Source: Candidatus Methanovirga basalitermitum
GTDB taxonomy: Archaea; Methanobacteriota; Methanobacteria; Methanobacteriales; Methanobacteriaceae
DNA: 7,527 nt
Direction: 5' to 3'
NCBI GenBank assembly: GCA_031284445.1
Contig: JAISZW010000053.1
Span: 1 to 7,527 of the forward strand
Part shown: in pieces, positions 1 through 6,860 of the stretch
Layout of the letters: the number at the start of each line of letters is the position of its first letter
How positions within the stretch are numbered: position 1 is the first letter of the stretch
The notes under the pieces: generated by a model
Databases searched by the model: none
The model's input: the letters and a program-made list of their open reading frames with translations, nothing else
What the model was told of the DNA's origin: nothing
Made by a program: the position numbers and the translations under genes

Positions 1-131
1 ATATACTATCTATAAAGAATCTTAAAAATATTTATTTAACAGCTGAGCATGAATAAACCTATAAAAAATTATACAATTCATCAAAAACAGCACAAATACA
101 ATATAAAAACATCATGAAAATTATAAATGCA

Positions 132-153
132 TTACAATAGTAAATAATTGTAA
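132..153. repeat. Small inverted repeat beside the 58-bp direct repeats
   Basis: TTACAAT at 132-138 and its exact complement ATTGTAA at 147-153 form a 7-bp stem with an 8-nt loop. It sits four bases before the first copy of the tandem repeat. The remaining sequence of 1-131 shows no gene of useful length on either strand and no other structure that I can support. In such AT-rich DNA a stem of this size can arise by chance. Confidence 0.4.
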
Positions 154-171
154 AGATAAATAATCTCATAG

Positions 172-201
172 AAAAAGTATCTAATGAGCTTTGTTTTAGA
201 T
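172..201 (-). terminator. Putative terminator, second copy
   Basis: This is the same hairpin and T5 arrangement as at 230-259, shifted by 58 bp: stem arms at 196-201 and 179-184, T-run at 172-176 on the minus strand. The loop differs from the other copy by two bases while both arms are unchanged. It could act as a back-up terminator for hel308 transcripts. Confidence 0.38.
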
Positions 202-229
202 TTATCACTTTCATTAAATAATCTCATAG

Positions 230-259
230 AAAAAGTATCTAATAAGTTTTGTTTTAGAT
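230..259 (-). terminator. Putative terminator, first copy reached after hel308
   Basis: Read on the minus strand, ATCTAA and TTAGAT (237-259) form a 6-bp stem with an 11-nt loop. After two bases comes a run of five T (230-234). Archaeal termination depends mainly on T-runs, and this is the first clear one after the hel308 stop codon, about 100 bp downstream. The function is inferred from form and position only. Confidence 0.4.
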
Positions 260-336
260 TTATCACTTTTTAAATATGAATTTATAACTTAACTCTTGGA
301 TTTCAAGTCTTTGAACTATTTATGGATTAAATAATT

Positions 337-2406
337 TTAAGGGTTTGCATAATCTCTTATTCTTTTAGATAGTTTTGATCCTATTCCTTCTATTTTTTCA
401 AAATCTTTTTCTGTGTATTCTCTAAGATCATCACCAAATGTTTTAATAATTGTTCTTGCTTTTTTTCTTCCTAAATGTTTTATGCTTACAATCAATGGGA
501 TTAAATCCTTTTTTATTCCATAATAAAGTCGTGCTGAAAGAATATCTAACTGTTGTGAATAGCTATAATGTCCATTTATCTCTAAAATATCCTTAAAAAA
601 TTTAATTAATATGGATGCTTCATAAGCTGAACGTCTTGTTGAAGCAGAGTAAACATGATAAGCATTTTCTATTTCAAATTCATTTCTTTCATTGATCCAT
701 TCGATTAAAGAAACTGTTGTTGCTTCAGGATTTCCAATGTTCGTTGTGAATATGCCTAAAGAGGATAATTTCTCTCTAACAGGGTCTTTTGATCTTTTTC
801 CTTTAAATGAAATTAAAGGTAGATCAGGTGTTGATGAAAGAGCATATATAACTTTATTTAAATCAAAATCATCGATGTTGTTTCCATATTCTTTAAGTTT
901 AACAGCTGTTTCAACTTTGTAATTAGATTTAGCTATTAAATCACCAAATTTAGTAACCTTTAATCCATCTGGAGTTGGTTGGACAATTCCATTAACAATT
1001 AAAAACTCTATGGAGTTTTCTATTTCATACTTTAAACTAACATCTGCAAATTCTTTCATGTATGGATCATTCATCATTTGATATCCATAAAAGGTTTCGT
1101 TGAAGAAATCCTGAAGTTCATCAGCATTTTTAGAAAGATTGGATACTATTTGAGCTATAATTTGTCTTAAAATAGCATCCTTATTTTCAATCAGCTTTGA
1201 TGTTGTGTTCTCTATATTTCCATTAATATATTTATCTTGAAGTTCATATGCTTCGTCTAATGATTTAGCTATTAAATATGAGTAACCTACATCATCATAT
1301 AATGGTCTTCCAGCTCTTCCAGACATTTGCTCATAATCAAAAACAGGAATAGTTTGTAATCCTTGTGAGGTCCATCGAGTGTAATCTCTAATTATTACTG
1401 ATCTTGAAGGTAAATTAACTCCATACATTAAACTTGGAGTTGCAGATATCATTAAAATGTTACCATTTCTAAATTCCTCTTCAATTATCTCTTTTTGTTC
1501 ATTGAAAATCCCAGCGTGATGGAATGCAGTTCCATTTTCACAACATTCTCCTAATCTTAAACATGTTGAGGTTGGATTTGAACCTTTAGATTTAGGAACC
1601 TCTAAAATCTTATTAGAAACCTCTTTAAATTTTTTCTTCTCATTATTATTCAATTTTTTGCTTATCTTTTTCCCAGCATATTCTGCTAATGATTCAGTGA
1701 ATCTTCTTGTAGATACAAAACTTAACACTTGTGAATCTTCTTCAATACTTTTTTCAACAATTTTAACTACAACATCATTTTTATTTTGACTATTAAACAT
1801 TTCTGTGTTTAAAACTTCCTTGTTTAATGGAACTGGTCTATAATCATCTTCAACAACTTTAGCATTTAACCAATTCTCAATTTCCTCCATATTATTCAAT
1901 GTTGCTGATAAAGCTACTATTTTAATAGAAGGATTAATAAGTTTAGCTCGTGTGATTGCACACTCTAATGTGGGTCCCCTTGTAAACTCACCTATCATGT
2001 GAAATTCATCAATTATAATAGTATCAACCTCTCTTAGACTATCCCACGAAAAACGAGTTAAACTATCAAAAGATTCAAAAACCATGACTGATAGGTCACT
2101 TGAAGATGGATTTCTACCTACTTTAATCCCATGTTTCTCAAACTTCTTAAATTCAGCTATTTTTTCATTCTGGATTGAGATTAATGGGGCTGTATAAATA
2201 GCTTTACCTCCTTTAAATATTGATTGCAGAGCTACCATAACACCTAATACTGTTTTTCCACTTGCAGTAGGAATAGCTATTATGTAATTAGAATCATCTT
2301 CTAAATATCCAGATTCAATAACCGCTTTTTGTGCAGGGTTTAATTGTTTAATATATGGATATGAATCCTTTATAACTCCTCTTATTTGTTTTGGTATCTT
2401 ATCCAT
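337..2406 (-). CDS. hel308: ATP-dependent DNA helicase Hel308 (Ski2-like, superfamily 2)
   Basis: Hel308 is a 3'-5' DNA helicase of archaea thought to act at stalled or damaged replication forks. The 689-residue length fits the family. Visible motifs in order are a Q-motif with Q26, Walker A TASGKT (K51), the Walker B box as DEFH (133-136), SAT motif III (167-169), SFVSTRR (229-235), FHHAGI (295-300), ATPSLMYGVNLPSR (322-335) and QMSGRAGR (360-367). The C-terminus has the helix-hairpin-helix-like segments expected of the Hel308 tail (RKKARTIIKTFGDD and IEGIGSKLSKRI). The ATG is preceded by GGAG (2414-2417) at 7-nt spacing, which fixes the start. moaC ends 30 bp upstream, so the two may share a transcript, although their functions are unrelated. 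All helicase motifs are intact and there is no frameshift. The DEFH box instead of DEAD/DExH with another third residue is a minor variant. The closest alternative, an RNA-acting Ski2 helicase, is less likely given the tail. Confidence 0.93.
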   Translation of the reverse strand: MDKIPKQIRGVIKDSYPYIKQLNPAQKAVIESGYLEDDSNYIIAIPTASGKTVLGVMVALQSIFKGGKAIYTAPLISIQNEKIAEFKKFEKHGIKVGRNPSSSDLSVMVFESFDSLTRFSWDSLREVDTIIIDEFHMIGEFTRGPTLECAITRAKLINPSIKIVALSATLNNMEEIENWLNAKVVEDDYRPVPLNKEVLNTEMFNSQNKNDVVVKIVEKSIEEDSQVLSFVSTRRFTESLAEYAGKKISKKLNNNEKKKFKEVSNKILEVPKSKGSNPTSTCLRLGECCENGTAFHHAGIFNEQKEIIEEEFRNGNILMISATPSLMYGVNLPSRSVIIRDYTRWTSQGLQTIPVFDYEQMSGRAGRPLYDDVGYSYLIAKSLDEAYELQDKYINGNIENTTSKLIENKDAILRQIIAQIVSNLSKNADELQDFFNETFYGYQMMNDPYMKEFADVSLKYEIENSIEFLIVNGIVQPTPDGLKVTKFGDLIAKSNYKVETAVKLKEYGNNIDDFDLNKVIYALSSTPDLPLISFKGKRSKDPVREKLSSLGIFTTNIGNPEATTVSLIEWINERNEFEIENAYHVYSASTRRSAYEASILIKFFKDILEINGHYSYSQQLDILSARLYYGIKKDLIPLIVSIKHLGRKKARTIIKTFGDDLREYTEKDFEKIEGIGSKLSKRIRDYANP

Positions 2407-2436
2407 TTAATTTCTCCATATCATCATTTAATTATA

Positions 2437-2907
2437 TTAATGCTTTATCTTACTTAAAACTAAAATATCTGTAATCCTTGTATTAGGATATTGACCATTA
2501 TCATCCTTTTCAACTGATTTAATCATATCCCATATTGTTAAAAGTCCTATACTTACTCCAGTAAGGGCTTCCATCTCTACACCAGTTTGACCAATAGTTT
2601 TAACTTCAACAACAATTGCTATCTCAGTTTTTTCCAGTTGAAAATCCACATTTATGCCCGTAATCTGTAATGGATGAGTCAATGGAATCATATTTGAAGT
2701 GTTTTTAATGGCATTAATTGCAGCAATCTGTGCAGTTGTTAGGACATTCCCCTTTTTGATATTATGATTCTCAATCATGTTTATTGTTTCCTCATCTAAA
2801 ATTATCCTACCAGATGCCCTTGCTATTCTCCTTTGAAGTGATTTATCACCAACCTCAACCATTTGAATTCCATCACCTTTTAAATGAGTTAATTTTTTTT
2901 GACTCAT
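2437..2907 (-). CDS. moaC: Cyclic pyranopterin monophosphate synthase MoaC
   Basis: MoaC acts after the radical-SAM enzyme MoaA and converts the cyclic GTP intermediate into cyclic pyranopterin monophosphate, the precursor of molybdopterin. In a methanogen the cofactor would serve Mo/W enzymes such as formylmethanofuran dehydrogenase. The family signatures are IPLTHPL (74-80, normally PLCHPL; here Thr replaces Cys but H78 is kept), TGVEMEALTGVS (108-119) and D127/K130, which align with the catalytic Asp and Lys of bacterial MoaC. K51 is also present. I chose the ATG at 2907, giving 156 residues, the usual length. The frame can be extended 12 codons to a TTG at 2943, but that start has no ribosome binding site and would lie directly beside the best TATA candidate (2950-2957). 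No strong Shine-Dalgarno precedes the ATG either. hel308 follows after 30 bp. Confidence 0.95.
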   Translation of the reverse strand: MSQKKLTHLKGDGIQMVEVGDKSLQRRIARASGRIILDEETINMIENHNIKKGNVLTTAQIAAINAIKNTSNMIPLTHPLQITGINVDFQLEKTEIAIVVEVKTIGQTGVEMEALTGVSIGLLTIWDMIKSVEKDDNGQYPNTRITDILVLSKIKH

Positions 2908-2949
2908 AATTTCATCTTCATAGTTAAATTGTTGTATAAACAAAAGATT

Positions 2950-2957
2950 ACATATAG
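2950..2957 (-). promoter_or_regulatory. Candidate TATA box for moaC-hel308
   Basis: The minus strand reads CTATATGT. Initiation about 25 bp downstream would fall near 2928-2930, giving a short leader of about 20 nt before the moaC ATG at 2907. The geometry is right, but the sequence is so AT-rich that the call rests mainly on position. Confidence 0.3.
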
Positions 2958-2985
2958 AATATTTTAGAAAACTAAATTCTTAATA

Positions 2986-3453
2986 TTAATCCCAAACATA
3001 AAATAAAAACCTGTAATGTCCAATATTTCTAACAGCAGTTTTAAAATCATCCGTATTTTTAAAATCACCTTTACTGACTATTACAATTGGATTTTGAGAA
3101 CTAAATTCAATGAGTTGATAGTTTTTATTGCAATATTCATTTAGATAAGTTTCAAATAATTTACTAACTTCACCATGAGATTTTTTAGAAAAATTATCAT
3201 CTTCAAGTTTTTTCATGCCTTTTTCAAGTAAAGAAATTTGATTTTGTGAAGATTTAAAGCTTATTAAATCTAAAACATCTTGAGCTTCATTTATATTTAA
3301 TTCTTGAGGAGTTGAAATATGAATTTCACTAATAACATTAAATACAGATAAGAATAGGATGATTATTAACGAACCTATCAATATTTCAGATAGGGATGCA
3401 ATTCCTGTTTCATCTCTTATGCTACAGTTTATGAGATTTAATATAAAAACCAT
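2986..3453 (-). CDS. Hypothetical membrane-anchored protein with a pilin-like N-terminus
   Basis: I do not recognise this family. The 155-residue product has a short N-terminal stretch ending in charged residues (R13, D14, E15), then G17 and a hydrophobic segment at about residues 24-41 (ILIGSLIIILFLSVFNVI) preceded by E23. A hydrophilic domain of about 110 residues follows, rich in Lys, Asp, Glu and Asn, ending FYVWD. A charged leader, a Gly, a Glu just before one hydrophobic helix and an external domain resemble archaeal type IV pilin or class III signal-peptide proteins, but the QxSxE consensus is not met exactly, so this is only a resemblance. A simple single-pass membrane protein is equally possible. 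The start is uncertain: ATG at 3453 directly follows AAGG, which is too close for a normal ribosome binding site, and an in-frame TTG lies at 3462. moaC begins 78 bp downstream. Three hairpins lie upstream. Confidence 0.7.
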   Translation of the reverse strand: MVFILNLINCSIRDETGIASLSEILIGSLIIILFLSVFNVISEIHISTPQELNINEAQDVLDLISFKSSQNQISLLEKGMKKLEDDNFSKKSHGEVSKLFETYLNEYCNKNYQLIEFSSQNPIVIVSKGDFKNTDDFKTAVRNIGHYRFLFYVWD

Positions 3454-3493
3454 CCTTATCAATACTCAAAACTTAGATCTTATTATTTAGAAG

Positions 3494-3551
3494 AAACTTT
3501 TAAAAAAAGTTTAAGAAAATCAAAGATTTTCTAACTTAATCAAGTTAAGTT
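3494..3551. repeat. Three consecutive 19-nt hairpins
   Basis: Three inverted repeats lie head to tail: 3494-3512 (AAACTTTT / AAAAGTTT, 8-bp stem, 3-nt loop), 3514-3532 (AGAAAATC / GATTTTCT, 8-bp stem, loop AAA) and 3533-3551 (AACTTAA / TTAAGTT, 7-bp stem, 5-nt loop). All stems are perfect and every unit is 19 nt long. They lie 41 bp upstream of the small membrane protein gene, and would be inside its leader if the TATA candidate at 3586-3593 is right. The middle hairpin nearly matches the palindrome at 7459-7477. Confidence 0.75.
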
Positions 3552-3585
3552 TCATCAAAAGGTTATTTCTAAAAATATGAAATAC

Positions 3586-3593
3586 TATTTAAA
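3586..3593 (-). promoter_or_regulatory. Candidate TATA box for the small membrane protein gene
   Basis: The minus strand reads TTTAAATA, within TTTATTTAAATAG. Initiation would fall near 3562-3565 and give a leader of about 110 nt containing the three hairpins. The surroundings are almost pure A and T, so several alternative boxes exist. Confidence 0.25.
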
Positions 3594-3641
3594 TAAAAAT
3601 TTTTTAATATTTAAAAAAACTTTATTATTGATATTTCCTAC

Positions 3642-3677
3642 TTGACTACTCCCCCCAGCTAAAGCAAGGGGATTCAA
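3642..3677. mobile_element. Solo IS200/IS605-type transposon end (hairpin remnant)
   Basis: This is a GC-rich island in AT-rich DNA. On the minus strand it reads GAATCCCC, TTGC, loop TTTA, GCTG, GGGGG, then AGTAGTCAA. The hairpin pairs CCCC with GGGG and GC with GC around a TTTA loop, with one T-T mismatch and one T-G wobble. A GAATCCCC...GGGGAGTAGTCAA-like hairpin is the kind of sequence I know from the right end of IS200/IS605 (TnpB-carrying) elements, and TCAA is the right cleavage tetranucleotide described for IS608. TCAA occurs outside the hairpin on both strands (3642-3645 and 3674-3677). No TnpA or TnpB gene is in the window. It starts 12 bp after the stop codon of the HypE-like gene and could have been recruited as a transcript end, though no T-run follows it directly. 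Confidence 0.6.
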
Positions 3678-3689
3678 ATCTTATATTTA

Positions 3690-5045
3690 TTATTTTTCAC
3701 TCATATATTTGATCACATCGTTTTTCTTTCTTATGGACTTAATAGCTGCCTTTTCTACTTTTTTCTTCGTGTTTTCAAAATCCTTTGGAGTTGCATCTCC
3801 CATGACCTTTTTAATTTTTGTATAAGCTGCCTCTCTAAAAAATGGTTTGAGTTCAATTTCATTTTCAATTAATCTTGGATATCCTTTGTTATCTACGACT
3901 CCAATTTCAGATATTTTTACTCCAACAGATTTTATAGAGTTTATAACATCAGAAACAATATTTTTAGGTACAATAAGCATTAATGAATCGATTGAGATTC
4001 CAAGAGGGTCAATATCTAAAGTATTCAACATATTTAAAACCTTAGGGTTTATCATTTTATTTATATCATCTAAACTAAATTCTAATCCAAGACCTGTAGT
4101 ATTAGATATTTCATGTGCATCACCTCTCAAACCACCATTTGTTACATCAGTCATCGCATGAATGTCTTTAATCAGATTTTCTTCATTTAAAACATTTGAA
4201 GCCTTTATAAAACTTATATCTAAAGTCTCCCATATAACATCAAAAAAACCATTATAAATAGCTGTTGTCGTTATTGTACCTCCACCAGAACCTTCAGTTA
4301 AAAGTATAACATCTCCTACTTCTGCTCTTTTTCTTGCTGTTGGAACATGTTCTGAGACACCAATTGAACCAATTGAACTAACTAATCTATTTCCAAGAAC
4401 CATGTCTCCTCCTACCCGTAGTGTACTTCCTGCTACTATAGGAACATCTATAAGTTCTGATACTGTAGAAGCACCTGATGTAAAATCAAATAGTTTTCCA
4501 ACATCTCCATCGTCAGCAAGATGAAGATCACTTATAATAGCCACAGGCTTTGCTCCCATTACACAAACATCTCTTAATGAAGCTCTTGTCACATGAAAAC
4601 CTCCAAGAAAAGGATATTCACTTAATCGTGAATGTATTCCATCTATGGCAGTAGTAATATAAACATTTTCACCTGAGATATTTGTTTTTACAACCCCTCC
4701 ATCGTCTTGTTCTGTAGGATTTACAAAGGATTTAGTTTTTGTAGATGATACTATTTCGGCTATTTTCTTATGAACAAAAAAGTCTCCTGATCCTCGTGAT
4801 CCAACTCCCATTTCTCCCATTGTTATACCAGCATAAGGAATATTTATTACTTCCTTTAAAAAATTATCATCAACAAGATCTATTTTAAAAGCATTTTTAA
4901 CCTCTTCAATTACACTTTTAGCAATTAGTTTTGAGTTCTCATTACTAATATCTTTGTAATCCAGTATATGGTTTGATAACACACTTTCAAGGGATTTTTC
5001 ATCACTTGTCTTAATTCTATCTCTAACAAATCCTTCAATATCCAT
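3690..5045 (-). CDS. AIR synthase-related (HypE/PurM/ThiL/SelD superfamily) protein
   Basis: Members of this superfamily use ATP to phosphorylate or activate an oxygen atom of their substrate: HypE in hydrogenase maturation, PurM in purine synthesis, ThiL in thiamine phosphorylation, SelD in selenophosphate synthesis. The 451-residue product has an N-terminal helical extension (about 1-65), a glycine-rich ATP-binding segment MGEMGVGSRGSGDFFVHKKI (76-95), the acidic EQDDGGVV, TAIDGIHSRL and DLHLADDGD segments typical of the fold, and a C-terminal domain opening with LLTEGSGGGTITT and containing MTDVTNGGLRGD. It ends in a Lys-rich helical tail, not the PR(V/I)C tail whose Cys carries the carbamoyl group in true HypE. 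It is therefore probably not the hydrogenase HypE, and its substrate is unknown. AAGGT at 5051-5055 supports the ATG at 5045. It follows hisH by 63 bp. Confidence 0.85.
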   Translation of the reverse strand: MDIEGFVRDRIKTSDEKSLESVLSNHILDYKDISNENSKLIAKSVIEEVKNAFKIDLVDDNFLKEVINIPYAGITMGEMGVGSRGSGDFFVHKKIAEIVSSTKTKSFVNPTEQDDGGVVKTNISGENVYITTAIDGIHSRLSEYPFLGGFHVTRASLRDVCVMGAKPVAIISDLHLADDGDVGKLFDFTSGASTVSELIDVPIVAGSTLRVGGDMVLGNRLVSSIGSIGVSEHVPTARKRAEVGDVILLTEGSGGGTITTTAIYNGFFDVIWETLDISFIKASNVLNEENLIKDIHAMTDVTNGGLRGDAHEISNTTGLGLEFSLDDINKMINPKVLNMLNTLDIDPLGISIDSLMLIVPKNIVSDVINSIKSVGVKISEIGVVDNKGYPRLIENEIELKPFFREAAYTKIKKVMGDATPKDFENTKKKVEKAAIKSIRKKNDVIKYMSEK

Positions 5046-5080
5046 GATTTACCTTAATAGATTTTTAATAGTAACAATTA

Positions 5081-5090
5081 TATTATAAAT
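5081..5090 (-). promoter_or_regulatory. Candidate TATA box for the HypE-like gene
   Basis: The minus strand reads ATTTATAATA in the 63-bp gap after hisH. Initiation about 25 bp downstream (near 5060) would give a leader of about 15 nt containing the AAGGT ribosome binding site at 5051-5055. The geometry fits an independent promoter, although read-through from cfbD-hisH remains possible. Confidence 0.38.
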
Positions 5091-5108
5091 AAAATCAATG
5101 ATAAATAG

Positions 5109-5702
5109 TTAACTTTCAATAGAGATAAAATTTTTAAGAATTTTTAACCCACTATTTCCGCTCTTCTCTGGATGAAATTGAGTAGCAAAAACATTGTTCT
5201 CTTCTAATGATGCAGTAACTTTAACACCATATTCAGCAGTACTGGATACTATATTTTCTTTTGGAACTCCATGAAAAGAGTGTACAAAATAAAAATATTT
5301 TCCATCTAAATCATCTAAAATTTTAGAACTTTTAGTTGATTCAATACGATTCCAACCAATATGTGGGATTTTCATGTCCCCTGGAAGTTTTTTAACATTT
5401 CCTTTAAAAATACCCAACCCTTCAATTCCAGGATTCTCATCACTACAATTAAACAGAAGTTGTAATCCTAAACAAACCCCTAAAAATGGTTTATTATCAT
5501 TAATATGCTCTAAAATCAAATTTTTAAAAATTTTAACATTTTTCATCGCTGATGCAAATGCTCCAACACCAGGAAGAACAATATATTTAGAATCAACAAT
5601 TTCTTCTGCATTGTTCGTTATTTTTGGTTTTGCACCTATCTTTAAAAATCCATTAGAAATACTTTTAAGATTTCCACTTCCATAGTCTATAATCGTAACC
5701 AT
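5109..5702 (-). CDS. hisH: Imidazole glycerol phosphate synthase glutaminase subunit HisH
   Basis: HisH is a class I glutamine amidotransferase. It releases ammonia from glutamine and passes it to HisF, which makes imidazole glycerol phosphate and AICAR in histidine synthesis. The 197 residues match the usual length. The N-terminus IIDYGSGNLKS is typical, PGVGAF (44-49) forms the oxyanion region, the nucleophile is C77 in GVCLGLQLLF, KIPHIGWN is a HisH hallmark, and the triad is completed by H177 and E179 in FHPEKSG. All catalytic residues are present. hisF is not in this window, so the partner is encoded elsewhere, which is common in archaea where his genes are scattered. The gene starts 25 bp after the cfbD stop, which suggests co-transcription, though no strong Shine-Dalgarno precedes its ATG. 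PdxT-type and other glutaminases are excluded by the HisH-specific motifs. Confidence 0.97.
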   Translation of the reverse strand: MVTIIDYGSGNLKSISNGFLKIGAKPKITNNAEEIVDSKYIVLPGVGAFASAMKNVKIFKNLILEHINDNKPFLGVCLGLQLLFNCSDENPGIEGLGIFKGNVKKLPGDMKIPHIGWNRIESTKSSKILDDLDGKYFYFVHSFHGVPKENIVSSTAEYGVKVTASLEENNVFATQFHPEKSGNSGLKILKNFISIES

Positions 5703-5727
5703 TTTATCATTTCTAATATTGCTTAAA

Positions 5728-6813
5728 TCACTCTTTATTTATCCAATCAATAGAACTTCTAATCATCGTTGCAAAATCAGAATCCACTATTTTATTAACA
5801 CCTAAAGTTTTAGAATGAGCATCCAATTCAGAAATCACATGATCATAACCTAAATTCCTAAGTGGTTCTACAATTCTTGGTCCATCAGTAACAGCTATTG
5901 ATTTTAGATTTAAATTTTCGATTTTAAAAGCATGTGGAACACCAGCAACTACTATTAAATCAAGATTCTTATTTTTTAAATATTCTTCTGCAATATCTGC
6001 TGTTATTGGATATTCATCTAATCCACCGCTAATATAATCTACCTCTATTCCATTACTTTTCAACTGATTGAGAATATTTTTAGCATGATTTCTTATTCTT
6101 GGGAGACCTACATTTTCATCTAAATTAGCAACAATGATTGGTTTATTATTAAGATTTATTTTTTTGTAATCAAAATTTAGTATATCAGAAAATAGATAAG
6201 AAGTTTCTTTTTTAGAATTTAAAACAAATCCTACCTTTTTATCATTTTTAATAGCTTCAACAATTATTTTAGCTATTTTTTCTTTATTATCTCCATAAGA
6301 AGGTTTAATGTACTTCCCTTGAGCCATTCCACGAGTTTTTTCAATCTTCGTAGCTAACTTAAGCATTTTAATCTGACGATCAGATTCTTTCTCATTAATA
6401 ATCCCATATTTAACTGCAGACTCTAAAACTGCAATAGCTCCCTCAGTATTATCACCTTCTCCAAATCCACCATGAGACTCAACAGGTAAAATAGTAGTAT
6501 TTATGTTAGATTCTTCTATAATATCTTTTATGTTTTCTCCTATAATCATACTGGCACAAGTTCCAACAACCCCAACTAATTTTGGTTTAAACATCTTTTC
6601 CGCTTTTTTAAGAATACCCTTAAGTTTTTCACCAGCCCCAAAAACAAAATCATTTTCACTCATAGACGTTGTTAGAACTCTAACATCATCTTCTTCTAAT
6701 AGGCGTCCTGTACGAAAACAACACCCATGAGGACCATGAATAATTATAACATCTGCATTAAGATCCCTTAAAGTATAAAGTGAAGCAGCAATAGGATTTG
6801 GTCTTGGATGCAT
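5728..6813 (-). CDS. cfbD: Ni-sirohydrochlorin a,c-diamide reductive cyclase, catalytic subunit CfbD
   Basis: CfbD with its NifH-like reductase CfbC performs the ATP-driven multi-electron reduction and ring closure of Ni-sirohydrochlorin a,c-diamide in the synthesis of F430, the nickel cofactor of methyl-coenzyme M reductase. The 361 residues are much shorter than NifD or BchN, as expected of this methanogen subfamily. Nitrogenase-like signatures are HGPHGCCFRTGR (26-37, with C31 and C32), ENDFVFGAGEKLKGIL (53-68), GTCASMIIGENI (84-95, with C86) and PVESHGGFGEGDN. The cysteines are candidate iron-sulfur ligands. The second half has the Rossmann-like pattern of the family (VVAGVPHAF; ends in DWINKE). 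The ATG at 6813 is preceded by GAGATGA (6817-6823), close to the archaeal GGTGA-type ribosome binding site. The gene leads a likely cfbD-hisH transcript. cfbC and the other cfb genes are outside the window. The alternative is another NflD-like protein, a synonym in older annotation. Confidence 0.9.
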   Translation of the reverse strand: MHPRPNPIAASLYTLRDLNADVIIIHGPHGCCFRTGRLLEEDDVRVLTTSMSENDFVFGAGEKLKGILKKAEKMFKPKLVGVVGTCASMIIGENIKDIIEESNINTTILPVESHGGFGEGDNTEGAIAVLESAVKYGIINEKESDRQIKMLKLATKIEKTRGMAQGKYIKPSYGDNKEKIAKIIVEAIKNDKKVGFVLNSKKETSYLFSDILNFDYKKINLNNKPIIVANLDENVGLPRIRNHAKNILNQLKSNGIEVDYISGGLDEYPITADIAEEYLKNKNLDLIVVAGVPHAFKIENLNLKSIAVTDGPRIVEPLRNLGYDHVISELDAHSKTLGVNKIVDSDFATMIRSSIDWINKE

Positions 6814-6860
6814 TTTTCATCTCTGATTGTTTGGTAATCCATTATATTAATATTAATTTT

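Larger units (their letters stand above)
157..269. repeat. 58-bp tandem direct repeat, two copies
   Basis: The 55-nt segment 157-211 recurs at 215-269, a period of 58 bp, with only two mismatches (AATGAGCTTTG against AATAAGTTTTG). The three bases 212-214 separate the copies. The pair lies downstream of the hel308 stop codon. Each copy contains an ATCTAA...TTAGAT inverted repeat and an A5 run, so on the minus strand each copy reads as a hairpin followed by TTTTT. The near identity suggests a recent local duplication. Confidence 0.9.

Noticed and set aside
1..131. Short open frames at the left edge
   Set aside because: The longest readings I followed on either strand are under 20 codons with no ribosome binding site.
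692..922. Plus-strand open frame opposite hel308
   Set aside because: It lies wholly within a well-supported helicase gene on the other strand, has no ribosome binding site and encodes no recognisable motif.
2908..2943. Upstream TTG start for moaC adding 12 residues
   Set aside because: The extension has no family counterpart, no ribosome binding site, and would crowd the best promoter candidate; the ATG at 2907 gives the normal MoaC length.
3651..3671. GC-rich hairpin as a simple intrinsic terminator of the HypE-like gene
   Set aside because: On the minus strand it is followed by AGTAGTCAAGTAGG, not a T-run; the flanks fit a transposon end better, although a secondary role in 3'-end formation is not excluded.
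3847..4161. Plus-strand open frame opposite the HypE-like gene
   Set aside because: It is antisense to conserved AIR synthase-type domain sequence, and its hydrophobic residues mirror the codon pattern of the true gene.
5374..5685. Plus-strand open frame opposite hisH
   Set aside because: It overlaps the catalytic core of HisH on the other strand and has no independent support.
6503..6730. Plus-strand open frame opposite cfbD
   Set aside because: It covers the nitrogenase-like cysteine and GxGxKL motifs of CfbD in antisense; no start signal or family resemblance.
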